NCBI GenBank assembly: GCA_032717465.1
Contig: CM064697.1
Coordinates: forward strand, 2,262,501 to 2,326,500
Length of the DNA: 64,000 nucleotides
Reading direction: 5' to 3'
Origin: Coenobita brevimanus
Lineage: Eukaryota; Arthropoda; Malacostraca; Decapoda; Coenobitidae
Shown: positions 46,045-58,347 of the stretch, piece after piece
How the letters are laid out: every line of letters starts with the position of its first letter
Position numbering within the stretch: the stretch's first letter is position 1
Program-made: the position numbers and the translations under genes
The notes under the pieces: model-generated
Databases searched by the model: none
The model's input: the letters and a program-made list of their open reading frames with translations, nothing else
What the model was told of the DNA's origin: nothing

Positions 46045-47010
46045 ATCAAGAATTGCTGCTCTTGTTCCATTTGTCTTTTTTTTTTTTTTTTTTTTGGCCT
46101 CTTCTTCCAGCTGGTCAAACTATTGATTTTTCTAACTTTGTGTTTGATTTTTGCCTGCCTTCCAACCCCATTTTCCTACCCGCTTCCGTTATTCCCCCAC
46201 CCCCTACCTTCACCCCCTACTAGTTGCAAATCCATACCTACATGAGACATCTGCTCTTTGACAGATTTACCTATTTTTTGCACTGTTGTTTTTATCCTAC
46301 ATGATATTTCCATGCCCAACTCTTCCCCATCGCTGTGTCTCCCACTTTCAGTCCCTCTCTCCCAAGAAGCTGCAAGTCCATCCCCACATGAAAAGACTTT
46401 CTTTTCACAACAGTTTTTCTCCATCGGCTGTACTTGATCCTTGCCATTTTCTATATCCCCCCCCCCTTTTTTTTTTAATATCCCATCCTACTCTACACAT
46501 CCTCCACTGTCCAAGGAGATGCAAATCCGTTCCGATATCAGACACATTTTCCTTTTCAACAGATGTTTTTCTCCAAATAACTTTTTTTTTTTTTAATGTC
46601 CTGTCGTGTCCTGTCCTGATTTTTCCCTTCTCTCTTTGTCCCCTCCTTTCTTTCCTGCAAATTCCTTCTCACATCGGACGCATGTCCTTTTTACACAGCT
46701 GTTTTTCTACCCGTTCCTTGCCATCTTGTTTTTGTCCTGTCCTGATTTTTTCCCTGCCCTCCCTCACTCCCACCTTGTTACTTTCCCCCAAGTCCCCCTA
46801 CCAGTCCAGCTGCAAATCCGTTTCCACAATCACCTTTCGGCAGTTGGTGTATCTGTTCCTTTCCGTCTTGTTTTTTGTCCAGTTCTGATTTTTCCCTACC
46901 CTCCCTCCACTTCCCAGCCCCCTTTCCTTTCCCTCTCCTCTATCCCCTCCCCCTCCCCCTCCCCCGGTGCTGCAAATCCGTTCCCACATCAGACACCTGT
47001 TGCTTCCTCT
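46045..47010. repeat. Pyrimidine-rich satellite, unit about 136-160 bp
   Basis: TGCAAATCCGTTCCCACATC or a close variant occurs six times (about 46225, 46371, 46520, 46656, 46811 and 46971). Each is followed by AGACAYCTGY-like and TTTTCAACAG-like words, GTTTTTCT, and then TTGTCCTGTCCTGATTTTT and a C-rich stretch. Spacing is 146, 149, 136, 155 and 160 bp. Short TTTTTTTTT runs vary between units. The 200-codon frames are compositional. Confidence 0.8.
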
Positions 47011-47159
47011 GATCCGACTGACTCACCTGTGGGGGCAATTATCCCGACCTTTCAGTAGTTCATAAGGGGGAGTTTAAGTACGGCTTGCCCTTCCTTCCTG
47101 CCTCACGCCCTTTCCCGTCTCTACTCCCGCCCCTCCCAAGCCAACCGTTTTGTCGCTCG

Positions 47160-47500
47160 AGACTGAGTGGCTTTGATTCACTGGCTTTGATTGGGTTGTT
47201 TTGATGCCCCACCTGGTTGCTTAGATAGGGATGATTTTAGTGGGATGCTTAGATTTGGCTGTTTTGATTCACTTCCTCTTGATTTCATTGTTTAGACTTG
47301 GTTATTTCAGCTCTTTTGGTTTGATTGGTTTGTTTTGATTTGCTTGGTTATATTTCGTTGGTTTGATGTGGCTGCGTATATTTGCATGTTTTCATTTTTG
47401 TGTGTTGATTTTTGCCTCGTAAATTGACTTGTTTTAATTACTGTAAGTTGGCTAGATTTTTTTTCTTCTTGCTTTGATCTGGCTGCCTACATTTCACTGC
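47160..47500. repeat. Cryptic TTGATT/TTTGGTT repeat
   Basis: GGCTTTGATT, TTGGTTGTTTTGATT and TTAGATTTGGCTGTTTTGA words recur every 20-30 bp in a T/G-rich segment. Confidence 0.6.
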
Positions 47501-47649
47501 CTTTCTGTTGCATCGTTGGGTCTTACGTGCACAGAGGTCGTCGTTTGTGCTTGGGATATTTTAGTTTGTCTTTCTTTTTTTCAGTTTTCGTGTTAGTGTA
47601 ATTGTCGTCATGGTGAGGCTCATAACGCCAAGGTGGGGTGGTTAAGAAT

Positions 47650-48200
47650 TTTCAAGTCATTCAGCCAGGTAGTCCAGTTACTTGGCTTTGCTGGTTCTTT
47701 CAGTCATTTATTAAGCGAGATGGTTTTGTCAGACAGTTCAGCCAGTCTCTTCAGGTAGCTAGTTAAGAGCTTAATTCAGCCAATTAGTTCATCTATCAGC
47801 TTAGCCGTTTAACTATTCAGACAGGGGTATGCTTTCCCGGTATATTCCAAGGGTTGAAAATTCCATGACAAACTGTAATTACAAGAAAAAGGCCACTGAA
47901 ACATACAATTTTATCACACACTTCAGGTTTTGAACGTGTCTGCAATGTTTTCACTCTTGACAAAGCTTAAGAGACCGTAATAAGGCATCAAGCACTGCGA
48001 ATTCGTCGTTAATACAGACGAAAATCTGACCCGCAGAAGTGTCCAAATTTTCAAGCCAATTTAGTGAGTCACCTTCATTGTTTGAGATGATAATTTAATT
48101 TGATAAGTCGTTCAGCTCAGCTAGCTTGATCATTCCAAGTTCACTTTGTTGTTTCCGCTAGTCATTTCGGCCAGCCAGACATCTCAGACAGCCAGTTCTT
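47650..48200. repeat. Cryptic CAG-rich repeat, interrupted
   Basis: TTCAGCCAGGTAGTCCAGTT, AGACAGTTCAGCCAGTC, AATTCAGCCAATTAGTTC and later GTCGTTCAGCTCAGCTAG and CGGCCAGCCAGACATC recur. About 240 bp of unlike sequence (47825-48060) separates two parts and may be an insertion. Confidence 0.5.
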
Positions 48201-48239
48201 GCAAGTAGATATCAAGCCATCTCCGCCTCCTGCTGGTGT

Positions 48240-48364
48240 AGTGAAGGCTGAAGTGGTGTGACGGTGGCGGTGGCGAGGGCGTCTCCTTCCCGTAACCTTC
48301 ACGAGGCGCTGGTCTGCCCATCTTCCGGTGGTTGCCGCGGCCCAGTCACTCCCAACCGTAATTT
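48240..48364. other. GC-rich island, no gene recognised
   Basis: GACGGTGGCGGTGGCGAGGG through TTGCCGCGGCCCAGTC. It is CpG-rich and sits at the head of a long pyrimidine tract. No exon is recognised. Confidence 0.35.
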
Positions 48365-49473
48365 GCAACCCCCCACCCCCCTCCCTCCTTCACCACCACC
48401 CTCCTCCTCCCCCACACACGCAGGGCTTTTCACCATTCCAAGCCCTTTCATCTTATCCCACATGTCTGCCTGTCTGCCTTATTGTCTGTCTTTGCCTGCT
48501 TCCCTTGCTGTTTCCGTTCCTGCTTGTTTGTTCGTATCTTCCTCGCAGCCACCCTTCCTACTGTCTACCTTCCTACCTTTCTACCTCATTGTCTGCCTTC
48601 ATCTTACATCCCTGCTTATTCCCGTAGCAACCTTTCTGCCAGTTTGAATTTTCTTGTCTGCTTTATGTTAGCTTCCTTACCTGCCTTCCTGCTAGTCTGC
48701 CTCGCTTTCTGCCTTTTACGTGCTTCCTTGCCTGTTTCCGTTCCTGCCAGTTTGAGGATTTCCTTTCTTCGCTGCTTAACTCCCTGTCTGCTCCCCTGCT
48801 GACTATACTATCTGCCTCTTTTGTGTGTTTTCCTACAAGTTCCCCTACCTATGTTCCTGCCTACCTGCGTTATTGTCCTTCTTCACCAACTTTTCTGCCT
48901 ACCTGTGTATCTACTTGCATCCCTGTTTTTTTCACTGTCTGTCTTTTCCTACTGCTCTGCTTTTTCCGTAACTGTTTTCTTACTTGTTTTATTGTCTGTA
49001 TTTTGCTAGTTTCTCAGCCTGTTTTCGCACGTGCTTTCCTGCCTGCTTGTCTCCATGCCACCTTCATTCTCTGCTTTCTGCTTGCATCTCTGCTTGCTTC
49101 CGTACCTACCCTCTTGGATGTTTGTGTCTTCCTTCTTATCACTTCCTGCATGATTTCTTGCTTACCTGTCACTTTATCGCACCAACTCCTTGTTTACCTG
49201 TCTATACTTGCCCACCTACCCATCTACCTGGCTGCATCCTGTCTACTTGTCTCTTTTCATGACTACTTGTCTATCTACCTGTCTTACTTCTTGTCTACTT
49301 GTCTATTTACATGCCCACCCAGTTGTCGGCCGTGGCGTCCATCATCCTCTTACTTGAGGTAGTGCTGCCTACTGCTTCCTTTCCCTATGTTATTCTTTTT
49401 CTGTGTCTGCCCTCCTCTCTTCCTATTTCTTCTGTGTTTCCTGTCGCTTTTTATTACTCTTCTTTCCACTTCA

Positions 49474-49560
49474 GGTAGCTCTACACTGAGTGATAAGCCT
49501 AATGGCTTCCTGAAACCGAGGAAACCTTTTACAGCCCTGGGTAGTAACTTTATAGCCAAA
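49474..49560 (-). repeat. Dispersed repeat R4, copy 2
   Basis: Plus-strand words GTAGCTCTACACTGAG, TTCCTGAAACCGAGGAAACC and CTGGGTAGTAACTTTATAGC match, in order, those at 54446-54532 and the reverse complement of 5315-5381. Confidence 0.75.
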
Positions 49561-49625
49561 TAACTGAGTGATGTGGAACCTGCTATGGTGCCCCTGTTAA
49601 CTGGGTCGAGAGACGCAAATGCGGC

Positions 49626-49793
49626 GTCCATCAGGAAACCAAACCTCCACACTCTTACCTGCGTCTCGCTGTGAGGAAGCGGTCTTCCGCGAGGGAACAT
49701 CGGTTATTTGCACGGGACGGCCGTCCAGTGGCGGTTGCTTGCCTGCTTTTAATGGGTCTGCCTGGCCAGACAGACCGGGGGTACTCATTAACA
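49626..49793 (+). repeat. Dispersed repeat R7, copy 2
   Basis: Pairs with 10636-10823. The best matched parts are the ACCAAAC start and the GGTCTGCCTGGCCAGACAGA end. It sits 66 bp after R4 copy 2, within a pyrimidine array. Confidence 0.5.
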
Positions 49794-50989
49794 ACAACAT
49801 CATGCCTGCCTGTCCATTTGCCTGCCTGACTCACTCCCTTCCTGTCTATTAACATCCCCATCTATCCATCTACCTTCCTGACTCACTGCCTGTGTGATCA
49901 AGTAACTGCCTACTTGTCCATCTACCTGCCTTCCTACCCACTCATCTACCTGGCTGCCTACCTGTCCATCTGCCTTTCTCACTCCCTGCCTGGTTGTTCA
50001 CTTACCTTACTCCTTAAATGACCATCTAGCTGCCCAACTGTTTCCTTTCCTACTTCTTTTCTGCCTTACTCCTACGGGCCTTCTTACCTGCTAACCCATC
50101 TGCCAGTATCAGCGTATATTTCTATGTGAATCTCTTCCTGTCCCTAGATCTGCCAGCCTCCCCACTGTCATGCCTATCCGACTACCTACCTAACGCCTTA
50201 TCTGCCTGCTTACCTGCCTACCCATTTACCTGCGTGATTATCTTACCCATGTGACTTCCTGACTCCATGCCTACCTGCCCATCTACACGAATCTCTACCT
50301 TCTTGCCAACCCACCTACCTGCCTAGCGCTCTCCTTGCCTACCCATTCATCTGCCTTCCTGACTACCTCTCTGCCCACCTGTCCACATGCCTAACTCTTT
50401 ACTTGCCTACTTACCTATCTGATTCCCTGACTGTCCATGTGCTTACCTGTCCATCTACCCGACATCCTACCCTACTGCCTACCCATCTACCTGCCTGTCT
50501 TCTTACCTAACTACCCATTTCCCGAACCTACCTGCTTATTTGCCTACCTACTTACCCACCTACCTAGCCATCTACTTTTGATTAATGACCTTCTTGCTTA
50601 CCTGTCTGTCCGTCTACCTGTCTTCCTTTTTACTTACCATCATGAACTTGTACCTTTTGCGTGTGTCTGTCAGTCATATTTTCTTTGTCATTTACCTCTC
50701 GTGTCTGTCTGTCTGTCTGTAACCTTTGGCATCTCTCAGCTGAACACTGATCCTGTCTTTTGATCTTGCATTCATAATTTTTGTAAAGTTTTGCGTGTGT
50801 CTCCTGTAACCTTCTGCGTCTGTATATTATTCATGTATTCATCGTGTCTGTAATTTTATCGCAATATCTCTCTTACTAACCTGTCTTTGCCTGTTATTCT
50901 TATGTTCATTCTTCCTGTAATCTATTGCCTTTACTTTTTACTCTTGCGTTTACGTGTCCGCAATCATTTTTGCCTGTCTCTGGAGCCCT

Positions 50990-51122
50990 TCAGCCCAAGG
51001 AATTCATTTTCATTCAGATCTTGCTGCCACCAGACAATTTTATCCAGGTTAGAAAAAAAAAAAACTGTATAGTGATGAGGATGTTATGAAATCTACATCT
51101 AACCTTTCCAGTTCGGAAAAGA
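50990..51122. repeat. TTAA palindromic repeat, partial copy
   Basis: CTTGCTGCCACCAGACAATT and TTATCCAGGTTAG (51018-51050) are followed by A12 and ATCTAACCTTTCCAGTTCGG. The right part is cut off at an A-rich run (51119-51137). Confidence 0.65.
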
Positions 51123-52271
<1,149 letters not shown>

Positions 52272-52440
52272 CATTGTAGTTAGTTACAGAGGCGGGAAAA
52301 TTACCTGGGAAGAGAAGGGAAACCAGGGTGTAAAAGTTGCTATAAAGTTGACAGTGAAAAAGGGTGGGAAAAGGTTAGTGGAAAGGGGTGCATGAAGTGA
52401 CGTAGCAGAACAGGAATGGGAAAGGAACATTAGTATACTT

Positions 52441-52595
52441 CTTTTACAGCAACCTGGCCCAGATTTTCGTCCTTCTGTAGCTGATATCACGTAGTTCAAT
52501 TGCATAAAAAGGCAGTGTTGCAGCTGTTCATCTATTCCATATCACATCTTCATGACTAGCACCATATTCTGCGGCAGAGCTATTCTTACAGCTCA
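52441..52595 (+). repeat. Dispersed repeat R5, copy 2
   Basis: CTTTTACAGCAACCTGGCCC, TTCGTCCTTCTGTAGC, ATATCACGTAGTTCAATTGC, GACTAGCACCATATTCT and CTTACAGCTCA line up with 26129-26284 on the same strand. Confidence 0.75.
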
Positions 52596-53105
52596 GAATT
52601 CGCAGTGTAGAGATGTCAGTTTTAGGCCAGATTGGAGTAAAAAGAGTATAAACTTTTCAATATTTCATCGCCAGCAGAATAATGAGTTTGCCTCCAGTAC
52701 GAGACAGTTTCAGCAGTACTGTATAATAATTACTGGAACCATACGCTTGAGAATTGCATCATACCTGTATCCAAATCGAGTTGAGTATATTGCATTTTAG
52801 TGTCTTCCTAATAAAAATAACATGTATACATAAACGACAGTGACGTATCAACCCTTCCAGTGCTGATGTGCACCTGAGTCTCATCTTTGGATGTGTGATT
52901 GTGTGTTGGCGAAAGGAACCGTCGTGCAGAAGCAATCTTCCACCAGGATGGGTTGCAGACTATTTCTTATGCGAGTACCTGTGTGCCCTGTTCATCTGTC
53001 TGCTTGTTTGTATACCTCAGTTTAGTGTATGGCTGCTACAACACCTGTCAGTCTCTGTTCATCTACCATATCAGTCTACCAACCTCACATTGTCCACCAC
53101 TTCAC
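52596..53105. other. Stretch with no recognised feature
   Basis: Nothing is recognised apart from a TTCCAGTGCTGATG phrase near 52855 that resembles a TTAA-family end. Confidence 0.4.
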
Positions 53106-53232
53106 GAACCTATCTTTATCCATCCATCTGTTCATCAGTTTTTTAAAAGGGGACCTATCTGTATCCATCCATCTGTTCTGTTTTAAGAGGGGACCTATCT
53201 GTATTTGACCATTATTTGTCTGTCTTGGAAAA
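53106..53232. repeat. Tandem repeat, about 42 bp x 3
   Basis: ACCTATCTGTATCCATCCAT and CTGTTCTGTTTTAAGAGGGG recur with unit starts near 53106, 53149 and 53189; the third unit is more diverged. Confidence 0.8.
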
Positions 53233-53439
53233 GGGGACTGTTGTCTTCCTTGCAGCCAAACAAACGCATCCGCGGCAACTCGTTCCTCTATCGCTGCGAG
53301 TCCCCGACATCCTGGCACAGATGAGGGTGCTCGCCGTGCTAAAGTCCATCATTATCGGGTAGGGGTGAGGGTCAGATCAACTCGGGGTTCCCAAGTCGTC
53401 TCGCCAAAGGAAAAAAAGAAAAGGAAAAGAAAAGACGAG

Positions 53440-54215
53440 GGGCCCATCTTCCTTCGTGCTGTAGTTTTTTCCCCTCTGAATCCTTGGCCGATTCTTCTAC
53501 AAGTCCCTGTATCGACGAGGAGTTCTTTTAAGTTTCTGCTTAACTTGACGACTGCTCTTCTTTTCCAGTTTTTTCTTTTCTACCATGACGACAATCTTTA
53601 CTCACCCTCCGTCGTAGAATTTTTCTGTTTAATCAAGTCCAGTGAACAGACAAGGTCTTTCCTTTCTTCATCGCCTAGTTGTTTTAGTCTCTAGCCAGTG
53701 CAGTGATATAATGTTTTTTTTTCGTTGTCTGGTTTCCGTGTCTCTTTAGCCAGGTATGATGACAACGCATTTTTTGTCCCTAAGTGTTCTGTCTTTTAGG
53801 TTCATGACGACGACAAGCTGTCTTCCTCTGAAAGTTTTTCCATCGTCTATGGCAAATTCTTTGACGAAATCTCTCCCTTTCGTCGAGTGTTTGCAGTGTA
53901 TAGCTGACTCTGACAACCTAATCCCTTTTTTCGTTTATTTAACCTACACCTTCAGTCCAGCGCAGCTAACATGTCCTTCCGTTGCAGTTTTTACTTTCTG
54001 GTCATATTCTGCGACAACATATGATCTTTCTTTGTTGTCGAATTCTTCAGATCCAGTAACCAGCTCAAGTAACAGTATCCCCTCCTCTGTTGTCGAGTCT
54101 CTAAGCTTCTTGGGTAATTTAAAAAACAAAATCTCTTCCACTGTCGGAGAATACTCCAGTCTCTCATGTCACTTGCGGATACAGTCTGCTCTTTGTTGTC
54201 GAGTTTTTCTACTCG
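53440..54215. repeat. Hidden satellite, unit about 53 bp, about 14 units
   Basis: A phrase near TTGTTGTCGAGTTTTTCT recurs with marks at about 53459, 53513, 53562, 53611, 53671, 53725, 53775, 53828, 53882, 53930, 53981, 54037, 54092, 54143 and 54198. Spacing is 48-60 bp, mostly 50-55. Most units also carry a CCAGT word and a GACGACAA-like word. The unit is not a multiple of three. The 154-codon plus-strand frame across it is Ser/Leu-rich and probably compositional. Confidence 0.7.
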
Positions 54216-54445
54216 TTTAAGAATGAATGCAGAAACTGCAATAACGCTTCTTTTTCTCGTGGGGGCGCTCACCATCCACTTACTCGATGTAGTGCCGCTG
54301 TGGGTGTCTGCCATTTCCTCTCTTCCGTCCTTCCTCTGCTGTCTTATTTTTTCTCTACTCTTTCCTCTTTCTTCTGCCTACGGGTGACTTTCCACTCCCT
54401 TTTCTTTCTTTCTTTCCTTCATTCTTTCCTCTTCCTTCTGCCTGT

Positions 54446-54532
54446 GGGTAACTCTACACTGAGTTACAAACCAAATGTTTCCTGTTCACCAGGAAACCAT
54501 TTACTTCGCTGGGTGGTAACCATATAACCAAA
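54446..54532 (-). repeat. Dispersed repeat R4, copy 3
   Basis: GTAACTCTACACTGAGTTAC, TTCCTGTTCACCAGGAAACC and CTGGGTGGTAACCATATAAC. It directly precedes a tRNA-derived SINE. A partial, earlier echo (CTGCCTACGGGTGACTTTCC) lies at 54375-54394. Confidence 0.75.
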
Positions 54533-54539
54533 TTATGGC

Positions 54540-54760
54540 GGCTGGTGGTTTAGTGGGTCATTAAGGCGCCTCAGTCGGATTGAGCCTGTGTAGGTTTATG
54601 TCCAAGGGATGGTTGTGGAATATTGTTCGCGTAATGCCATTCAGGGATGAGTGAGGCTGGTCACTTTCATCTTAAATGTCAGGACCAACTTGCCTAGCCC
54701 CGGGCTCCTACGCTCCTCATGGGGCGACATAGGATTGGATGATGGATGGATGGATGGACT
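54540..54760 (+). mobile_element. tRNA-derived SINE
   Basis: Box A TGGTTTAGTGG (54546-54556) fits the TRGYNNARNGG consensus exactly. Box B GGTTTATGTCC (54593-54603) is 47 bp downstream, as in tRNA promoters, with three departures from GGTTCGAATCC. The body contains GTCACTTTCATCTTAAATG and a GGATGGATGGATGG tail (about 54745-54757). Confidence 0.6.
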
Positions 54761-55312
54761 TACCCCGATACATATGATGGCAGCTGTGTTAGATGGATGA
54801 GTTTGTACCATAGTAGTTCAGCTTACGAGTCGCCAAGGTCAGGAGAACCATTTATAAAGAATCAAAGCCAGTTTTATGGTAATTAATTTTTAAGTGTTAG
54901 TGACTCGCTGCAAGATAATATATGGTTTGGTCAATAATTTTCAGTTCAATATTTTGTGTTGTCAGATGTTAAGTAGCTGGTTGGGTGAAGAAAAATAACA
55001 TATGTCAGCAGCCTCGTGCACGCCTTGGGAACATTTGTGACTATGGTACCGGGTGCTGTGCGTGTTGGTTTGAATCTCATGGGAGGTGGCTGGAAGTTTT
55101 TGATATTGCAGTGCCTCCAGTAGTGCAAGGCGGTCACCTATCCATTAATGTTTCGGACTTTGGAAGCTTAGAATAGGCCCCTGCACCTCAAATTATACTC
55201 CAATTGTTTCTATATTTTGTTACTGATTGGTGCATTGGTACGTGGAAAAATAGACGCAGCTCAAATTAGTAATATCCGATGGAGTGATTGATATAGTCTT
55301 GATTTAACCCTT
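54761..55312. other. Stretch with no recognised feature
   Basis: AT-rich; nothing recognised. Confidence 0.4.
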
Positions 55313-55405
55313 TCAGTATCATAACCTATCTTTGTTTTACTTTATTCTAGGAACGACCAGACGATTTTATTCAGCTTAGGAAACTCTGAACTGAAGGAAT
55401 TAAGG
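55313..55405. repeat. TTAA palindromic repeat, half-length copy
   Basis: Starts TTAACCCTTTCAGTATCATA, carries the clearest core (AGACGATTTTATTCAGCTTA, 55359-55378) and ends ACTGAAGGAATTAA. The start and end are inverted repeats, so the 93-bp half unit is itself a TTAA-bounded palindrome. Confidence 0.75.
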
Positions 55406-55472
55406 CATATCATTATTATTGTCCTCAGAGTTAAGGATCCTTCATAATGTTAATAAAAAATGTAGCAGTAAT

Positions 55473-55477
<5 letters not shown>

Positions 55478-55516
<39 letters not shown>
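55478..55516. repeat. (CA)n microsatellite
   Basis: Pure CA run of about 39 bp. Confidence 0.95.
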
Positions 55517-55517
<1 letters not shown>

Positions 55518-55609
55518 TCTAACGAAGAGGTCAACCGGTGCCAAAGGAGAGTTGGAAGTGGGTTATGTATAAGACAGATAATGTAGGCATTGGACGTGGC
55601 AGTCACGGT

Positions 55610-56030
55610 ACTCATTCACCCTCCATCTGCCCCCTAACCCTGCTGTCTTCTCCGTCTCTCCTGAACCCTCTTTCCTATTCCTTCCTTTCTCCCCTCTCTC
55701 TTTCTTCCTCTCCCTGCCCCTCCCCCTCTCCGATGACTCTACCTCCTTCTTTCCTTCCTCCATCTCCCTTCCCCCTTCTCCTCTCTTCATCCTCCGCTCT
55801 CTCACCCTTCCTTCCTTCTCTTCCTTTTCTTTTCTTCCTCCTCCTTCTCTTTTCTCCTTCCCCTTCCTTCCTGTGTCATCCACCTCCCCCTCTGTTTACC
55901 TCCTTCCATCACTTTTCTCCCCATCTCTCCTTCTCTTCTTCCACATCCTCCCTCCCCTTCCTCCCCATCTCTCTTCCCTTTCCTCCCCATCACCTCCTCC
56001 CCCTCTCTTCTTGGCGACCCACAAAACTAA
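55610..56030. repeat. Polypyrimidine tract
   Basis: C/T-rich with CTCCTTCC, CCCCATCTCTC and TCCTCCTT words. Confidence 0.9.
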
Positions 56031-56092
56031 ATCTTCTACTCTGAGAAGACTTAATTGCCATCATCAGTAATTTAATAAGTACAAGAAACTTT

Positions 56093-56163
56093 AACTAATG
56101 GGAATAAATTCGTCTGGAGGCAGCAGGAATACAAAAAGACGTCATTGTTGTGAAGGGTGTAAT
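56093..56163. repeat. TTAA palindromic repeat, half-length copy
   Basis: AATAAATTCGTCTGGAGGCA, GCAGGAATACAAAAAGACGT and CATTGTTGTGAAGGGTGTAA. This is the right half of the family, in the mirrored orientation to the copy at 55313. Confidence 0.65.
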
Positions 56164-56164
56164 A

Positions 56165-57080
56165 TTCCTCTTCCTGCCACACCGTCCTCCCACCTCTTTA
56201 CTTCTCCTTAGCCTCCACACTCCTCCTTAGCCTCCATACTTCTCAGCATCCTTAGTTTCCGTACTCCTCCTTATCCTCCGTTATCCTTCATAGCCTCCAT
56301 ACTTCAGCCTACATACGCCTCAGCCTACACACTTCTCAGCAAACATACTCCTCAGCCTACCTACTCCTAAATGTACATACTCCTTAGCCTATATACTTTT
56401 CCCTAGCCTCCATACTCCTCCTTAATCTCTGTTGTCCATACCCCTCCACATCAACCATACTGTTCTCTGTCTTAGCTTTTGTGCTCCATCTTACTCCTCA
56501 CTCCTATGCTTATCCATGCTACGCCTTCCCCAAACCTGGCCTTCCCTTCTCGCATCCATGCTCAGCCTCACCTTTCCACGTCCATACACTTCCGTCACTT
56601 CTGCATCCATTCACCACCTTCCACTTCCTTTGCACCTTCTTCCCCTCCATTTCCACTCCTTTACCGTTCTACTTCTGTCCACTTTTTCCCTCCTTCACTC
56701 TCCCTTCCATTCCCCTTCTTCTTCGCTTCTGTCCTCTTCCCCTACACTCCCATACCTCATGCGCTTCATTTCCACCTCTTCCCTTCTCTTCCACCCCTTC
56801 CCCTTCATTTCCACCATTTCCTATCCACTTCCACCCTTTCCCTTTCACTTCTCTTCTACTCACTTCACATCTACTTCTGTCCCTTCTTTCCCACCCCTTC
56901 GCCTTTATATCCATTCCTTACCCTTCACTTCCATCCACTTTCCCTTCACATCTACTCCCCCTTTCATCAGTTACCATCCCCCCTTCTGTCCATTTCTACT
57001 TTGTATTCCCTGTTCATCCATCCGTTTCCCTCCACTTCCCTTCCCCTTTCTCTCCACTTTCACACCCTCTTCCCTTAAGT
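56165..57080. repeat. C/T-rich minisatellites
   Basis: CCTCCATACTCCTCCTTAG-like units of about 20 bp fill 56190-56440. CACTTCCACCCTTTCCC and CTTCACTTCC words fill 56560-57070. Long plus-strand frames of about 200 codons in three registers are compositional. Confidence 0.85.
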
Positions 57081-57499
57081 AAACTAGGCTAAGTTAGTGT
57101 TTAAGTGGAAAGTTAATTTAGTACCATGAGACCACTAATTTTACCCTAACTTGGCCTAAAAATAGATCCCGTCTTCGTCTGTGCTCAGTTGTAACAATAG
57201 ATCAATGCTAGAATATGATGCTAGTCATAAACAAGTGCTATAGAAAGGATTCAGGACCATAGTGGTGTTTTCTTCTGTCACTGAGCCGCATGAAATAAAA
57301 TGGAATAACACGAAAATCTGGGCCAGGTTAAAGGAAAAAGGGTATACTGTAGTCTTACACAGAATTAAAATGATATACTTACATTCCACTGATGTCTCGG
57401 GCCCCTGTGACTGAACTGGGGTGTGCAAATTATTCTCGTCTTGGAATGACGCAGGAAAATAGAATAAATAAATAAAAATAATCGGATATAGTCCTTTCT
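57081..57499. other. Stretch with no recognised feature
   Basis: AT-rich; a 111-codon minus-strand frame (57225-57560) has no recognisable domain. Confidence 0.4.
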
Positions 57500-57735
57500 C
57501 TCCCTCATTTCCATTACTCCCTCTGCTTTCGTGTCCCATCTGTTTGCTTACCCCTTCCACTTCCTTACCACTCCACTGCCATATTCACTCCACTTCTACA
57601 GCACTCAACTTCCATACCACTCCTTTTCCATACCTCCCCCCCTCCACCTCGATGCCCCCTCCACTTCCATACCACTCCACTTCCATACCACTCCACTTCC
57701 ATACCCCCTCCTTCCCCATACTCCCACCCACCCAT
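57500..57735. repeat. Minisatellite, unit about 16 bp
   Basis: ACTTCCATACCACTCC recurs in perfect or near-perfect form at 57660-57705 and less exactly on both sides. Confidence 0.85.
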
Positions 57736-58189
57736 GCGACGACTCCATAATGGCTGGGGGGCAATTAATGAGGAAGTATGAAATTCTTGAGAATGCTGTA
57801 ATTATAATGAATTAAGATAATGATAATTGTAATTGTAGCGTTTTGAAACCAGGAGGCAGACAATTATAGGTCAAAGTCCGCACTGTTCCCTACCCCAAGC
57901 CTGTTCCCTCGTAAATTTGAGAAGTTTAAGATGTCGGGTTGATGTAAAAAGAGGCACCAGGCGAAATCTCTTCCCTGCCAGGCTGATGATACCCTGAAAG
58001 CAAAAAGTATATTAGATTTTATTGTTTTTGTGAATATACCTCGCAGGCCTATTGCTTCAGTGGAGCGTGCGAGACGTGGGTTTTGTTGTGGTTGTGCGGG
58101 GTTTTGTGTTCTTGCGAGCCTTATCAATAATATTAACTTCCAGGAAGCTCTGATGGTAGTGTGTGTCGGCTTAATAGATGTGGATTAGT
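57736..58189. other. Stretch with no recognised feature
   Basis: Nothing recognised. Confidence 0.4.
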
Positions 58190-58347
58190 ACTGCGAAAGT
58201 TTGTTAGTTATAGTTAAGTACTGAACTAAATTAAATCGTATAGTGATGGCAAAATGAGAGAGGGTTACTTTTGTGAGGGTTCGCTAGCTAAGGTTAATTA
58301 GTAAATTACTAGTAAATGAACTTGTATGCTGGTGGCAAAATGAAATC
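58190..58347. repeat. Degenerate tandem duplication, about 86 bp
   Basis: GTTAGTTATAGTTAAGTACT...GTGATGGCAAAATGAGAG is echoed by GCTAGCTAAGGTTAATTAGT...GCTGGTGGCAAAATGAAATC at an offset of about 86 bp. Confidence 0.5.

Larger units (their letters stand above)
48365..50640. repeat. 2.3-kb CTGC/CTAC/CTGT-rich pyrimidine array
   Basis: Degenerate tetranucleotide-like CTGCCTAC, CTGTCCATCTACC and TTCCTGACTCACTGCC words fill most of this segment, most regularly at 49800-50640. It is broken by two dispersed repeats at 49474-49560 and 49626-49793. Plus-strand frames of about 100-180 codons are compositional. Confidence 0.85.

Noticed and set aside
48823..49362. A 179-codon frame with many Cys, Leu and Pro
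   Set aside because: Product of CTGC/CTAC-type repeats; looks like a membrane protein only because of composition.
56432..57092. Three overlapping frames of about 200 codons
   Set aside because: Three registers open at once in a C/T minisatellite region; not compatible with one coding frame.
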